From Ktedonobacteria bacterium (GTDB lineage Bacteria; Chloroflexota; Ktedonobacteria; Ktedonobacterales; JACDGC01), in NCBI GenBank assembly GCA_027459785.1, contig DAIDGU010000035.1:1-54979 (forward strand): a DNA stretch of 54,979 nt, given 5' to 3'. Positions 53,512 to 54,979 of this stretch are shown here, piece by piece; position 1 is the stretch's first letter, and each line of letters opens with the position of its first letter. Under the pieces are notes generated by a model, which worked only from the letters and a program-made list of their open reading frames with translations, searched no databases and was not told the origin of the DNA. The position numbers were made by a program, and so were the translations under genes.

Positions 53512-54979
53512 CTTCCAATCCCTCAATCGGGATAACCAATCTTACGACGGCACAATAGCGGGGTACACGATCAATCTGTATCCGGGTTCCAATCCCTCAA
53601 TCGGGATAACCAATCTTACGACGTGCCAAATATCGAATCGAGCACATCGGGCAAATAGGTGTTCCAATCCCTCAATCGGGATAACCAATCTTACGACCGC
53701 ACCAGTTGCGCGCGGTGCATCCCGATCTGGACGGTTCCAATCCCTCAATCGGGATAACCAATCTTACGACGCATTGTGCGCCGCGACCCCGGCGCGAGCG
53801 ACGCGTTCCAATCCCTCAATCGGGATAACCAATCTTACGACGATGCCTATATGCTGCGCGAACTGCCACCCGGATAGTTCCAATCCCTCAATCGGGATAA
53901 CCAATCTTACGACATATATGTTGGCGATGGCCTGGGCCTGGGACTTCGTGTTCCAATCCCTCAATCGGGATAACCAATCTTACGACGCAGCCACACCCGG
54001 TCGCCGCGCAGGCCCGGCAAGGTTCCAATCCCTCAATCGGGATAACCAATCTTACGACGGAGCGGCCTGGCGCAAGCCATCAGCATATGCCCAGTTCCAA
54101 TCCCTCAATCGGGATAACCAATCTTACGACCCGAGCTGCTTGACGCTCGCCATCGCGGCAATCATGGTTCCAATCCCTCAATCGGGATAACCAATCTTAC
54201 GACCACCAGAAACATCAGAAAGACCAACGCATACGAGGGTTCCAATCCCTCAATCGGGATAACCAATCTTACGACCGTATGCAGTGTGTGCCGGTGCCAA
54301 GAGGATGAATGGTTCCAATCCCTCAATCGGGATAACCAATCTTACGACATGCCTGTCGCCAGGCGACGCCCCGCGCCGAAAAGTTCCAATCCCTCAATCG
54401 GGATAACCAAGCTTATGACTCAATCGCGCTGTGTCGTTTACCACGCTTCGGCAGGGTTCCAATCCCTCAATCGGGATAACCAAGCTTATGACGACTTACA
54501 TCGGTTGGGGCAAACAGGCGGCATGGGTTCCAATCCCTCAATCGGGATAACCAAGCTTATGACATCGCTTCGTGAAAGGCCAGCGCGTGCCATTCATAGG
54601 TTCCAATCCCTCAATCGGGATAACCAAGCTTATGACTCAAAGAACTGTTCCTGTTGCTCTGATTCCGAGACGTTCCAATCCCTCAATCGGGATAACCAAG
54701 CTTATGACCCCACTAACTGACAGCCACAGTGCGCCATATCACGTTCCAATCCCTCAATCGGGATAACCAAGCTTATGACGCGACGATACGAGCGCCGCCG
54801 CCTACCAACCACTGAGTTCCAATCCCTCAATCGGGATAACCAAGCTTATGACGTCGCCGCTTCGATCACCACCTCATCACCCCGTCGGTTCCAATCCCTC
54901 AATCGGGATAACCAAGCTTATGACCGAAACAGGGCTGGCGGGTCGTCGCGCAATCCAGCGTTCCAATCCCTCAATCGGG
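53512..54979 (+). CRISPR. CRISPR array, 20 full repeats and a partial one, continuing past the window
   Basis: The 37-bp repeat starts GTTCCAATCCCTCAATCGGG and ends CTTACGAC, with internal stem ATCCC/GGGAT. Repeats begin at 53512, 53586, 53661, 53734, 53805, 53877, 53950, 54022, 54094, 54167, 54239, 54312, 54383, 54456, 54527, 54600, 54672, 54743, 54816, 54888 and 54960 (cut). Spacers are 34-38 bp and all differ. The first repeat has C for G at position 1. Repeats 1-12 end CCAATCTTACGAC; 13-20 end CCAAGCTTATGAC. No cas gene is visible. If the 3' handle convention of type I/III repeats holds (CTTACGAC as tag), the array reads left to right and the leader would be at the left, where only 72 bases remain before an IS remnant. 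Confidence 0.97.

Noticed and set aside
53486..54190. Frames of up to 234 codons inside the CRISPR array
   Set aside because: They exist only because the repeat (37 bp) is open in several frames; the residues are repeat translations.
53440..54979. cas genes linked to the array
   Set aside because: All frames left of the array are transposase or cydAB; no Cas motif was seen and the right side is outside the window.

Overview
The window is GC-rich bacterial chromosome, probably from the phylum Chloroflexota (an inference). The reasons are the mix of gene families: a Ycf45-like ATPase, sulfolipid (SQDG) genes, a T-box in front of an archaeal-type aspartyl-tRNA synthetase, a Tubulin_2/VWA pair and short-Q-loop cytochrome bd. 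Many dispersed hairpin repeats and a large CRISPR array fit the same picture. No 16S rRNA or other taxonomic marker is present, so class and genus cannot be given.

Layout. 1-8.9 kb: end of a Ycf45/SpoIIIAA-like ATPase, a secreted class-A beta-lactamase-like serine hydrolase and an orphan T4CP/HerA-like ATPase. A decayed patch follows (5.7-8.7 kb) with AT-richer small genes, a gutted metallo-hydrolase and a second copy of the last 68 bp of the ATPase gene. It ends at a tRNA-Leu(TAA). 9-18 kb: thiolase, small zinc-ribbon genes, a DUF2891 protein, DedA, the sulfolipid pair sqdB/sqdX, a PrsA-like foldase lipoprotein and a YabN-type MazG fusion. 18-24.3 kb: a flavin disulfide oxidoreductase, an OmpR-type two-component system and a three-repeat lipoprotein. 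24.3-31 kb: a DinG helicase interrupted in its P-loop by a class 3 intein, then small genes and an acetyltransferase.

31-41.3 kb: an aspartyl-tRNA synthetase with two stacked leader devices, a T-box and then a 13-residue peptide with six consecutive Asp codons. Next comes a copper-resistance island: cupredoxin, CsoR with its operator, CopA, CopZ, and a permease fused to a membrane-anchored cupredoxin. A nitroreductase and a DinD-like protein follow. 41.5-47.2 kb: a minus-strand unit coding for a secreted, membrane-anchored VWA protein and a large tubulin-like GTPase with a prion-like Tyr/Gly/Gln/Asn repeat tail. This is the best candidate for an undescribed system. 47.4-50 kb: cydA and cydB. 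50-53.5 kb: an intact IS5-family element inside a truncated transposase gene, and a frameshifted ISL3-type transposase. 53.5 kb to the end: 20 full CRISPR repeats plus a partial one, with two repeat versions that switch once. No cas gene is in the window.

Between genes lie at least three dispersed repeat families: a MITE-like element with nested GACAGACA hairpins and terminal inverted repeats, a CCCCTCCCCATC hairpin, and a larger CCACCTACGTGG cruciform. They sit almost only at gene ends.
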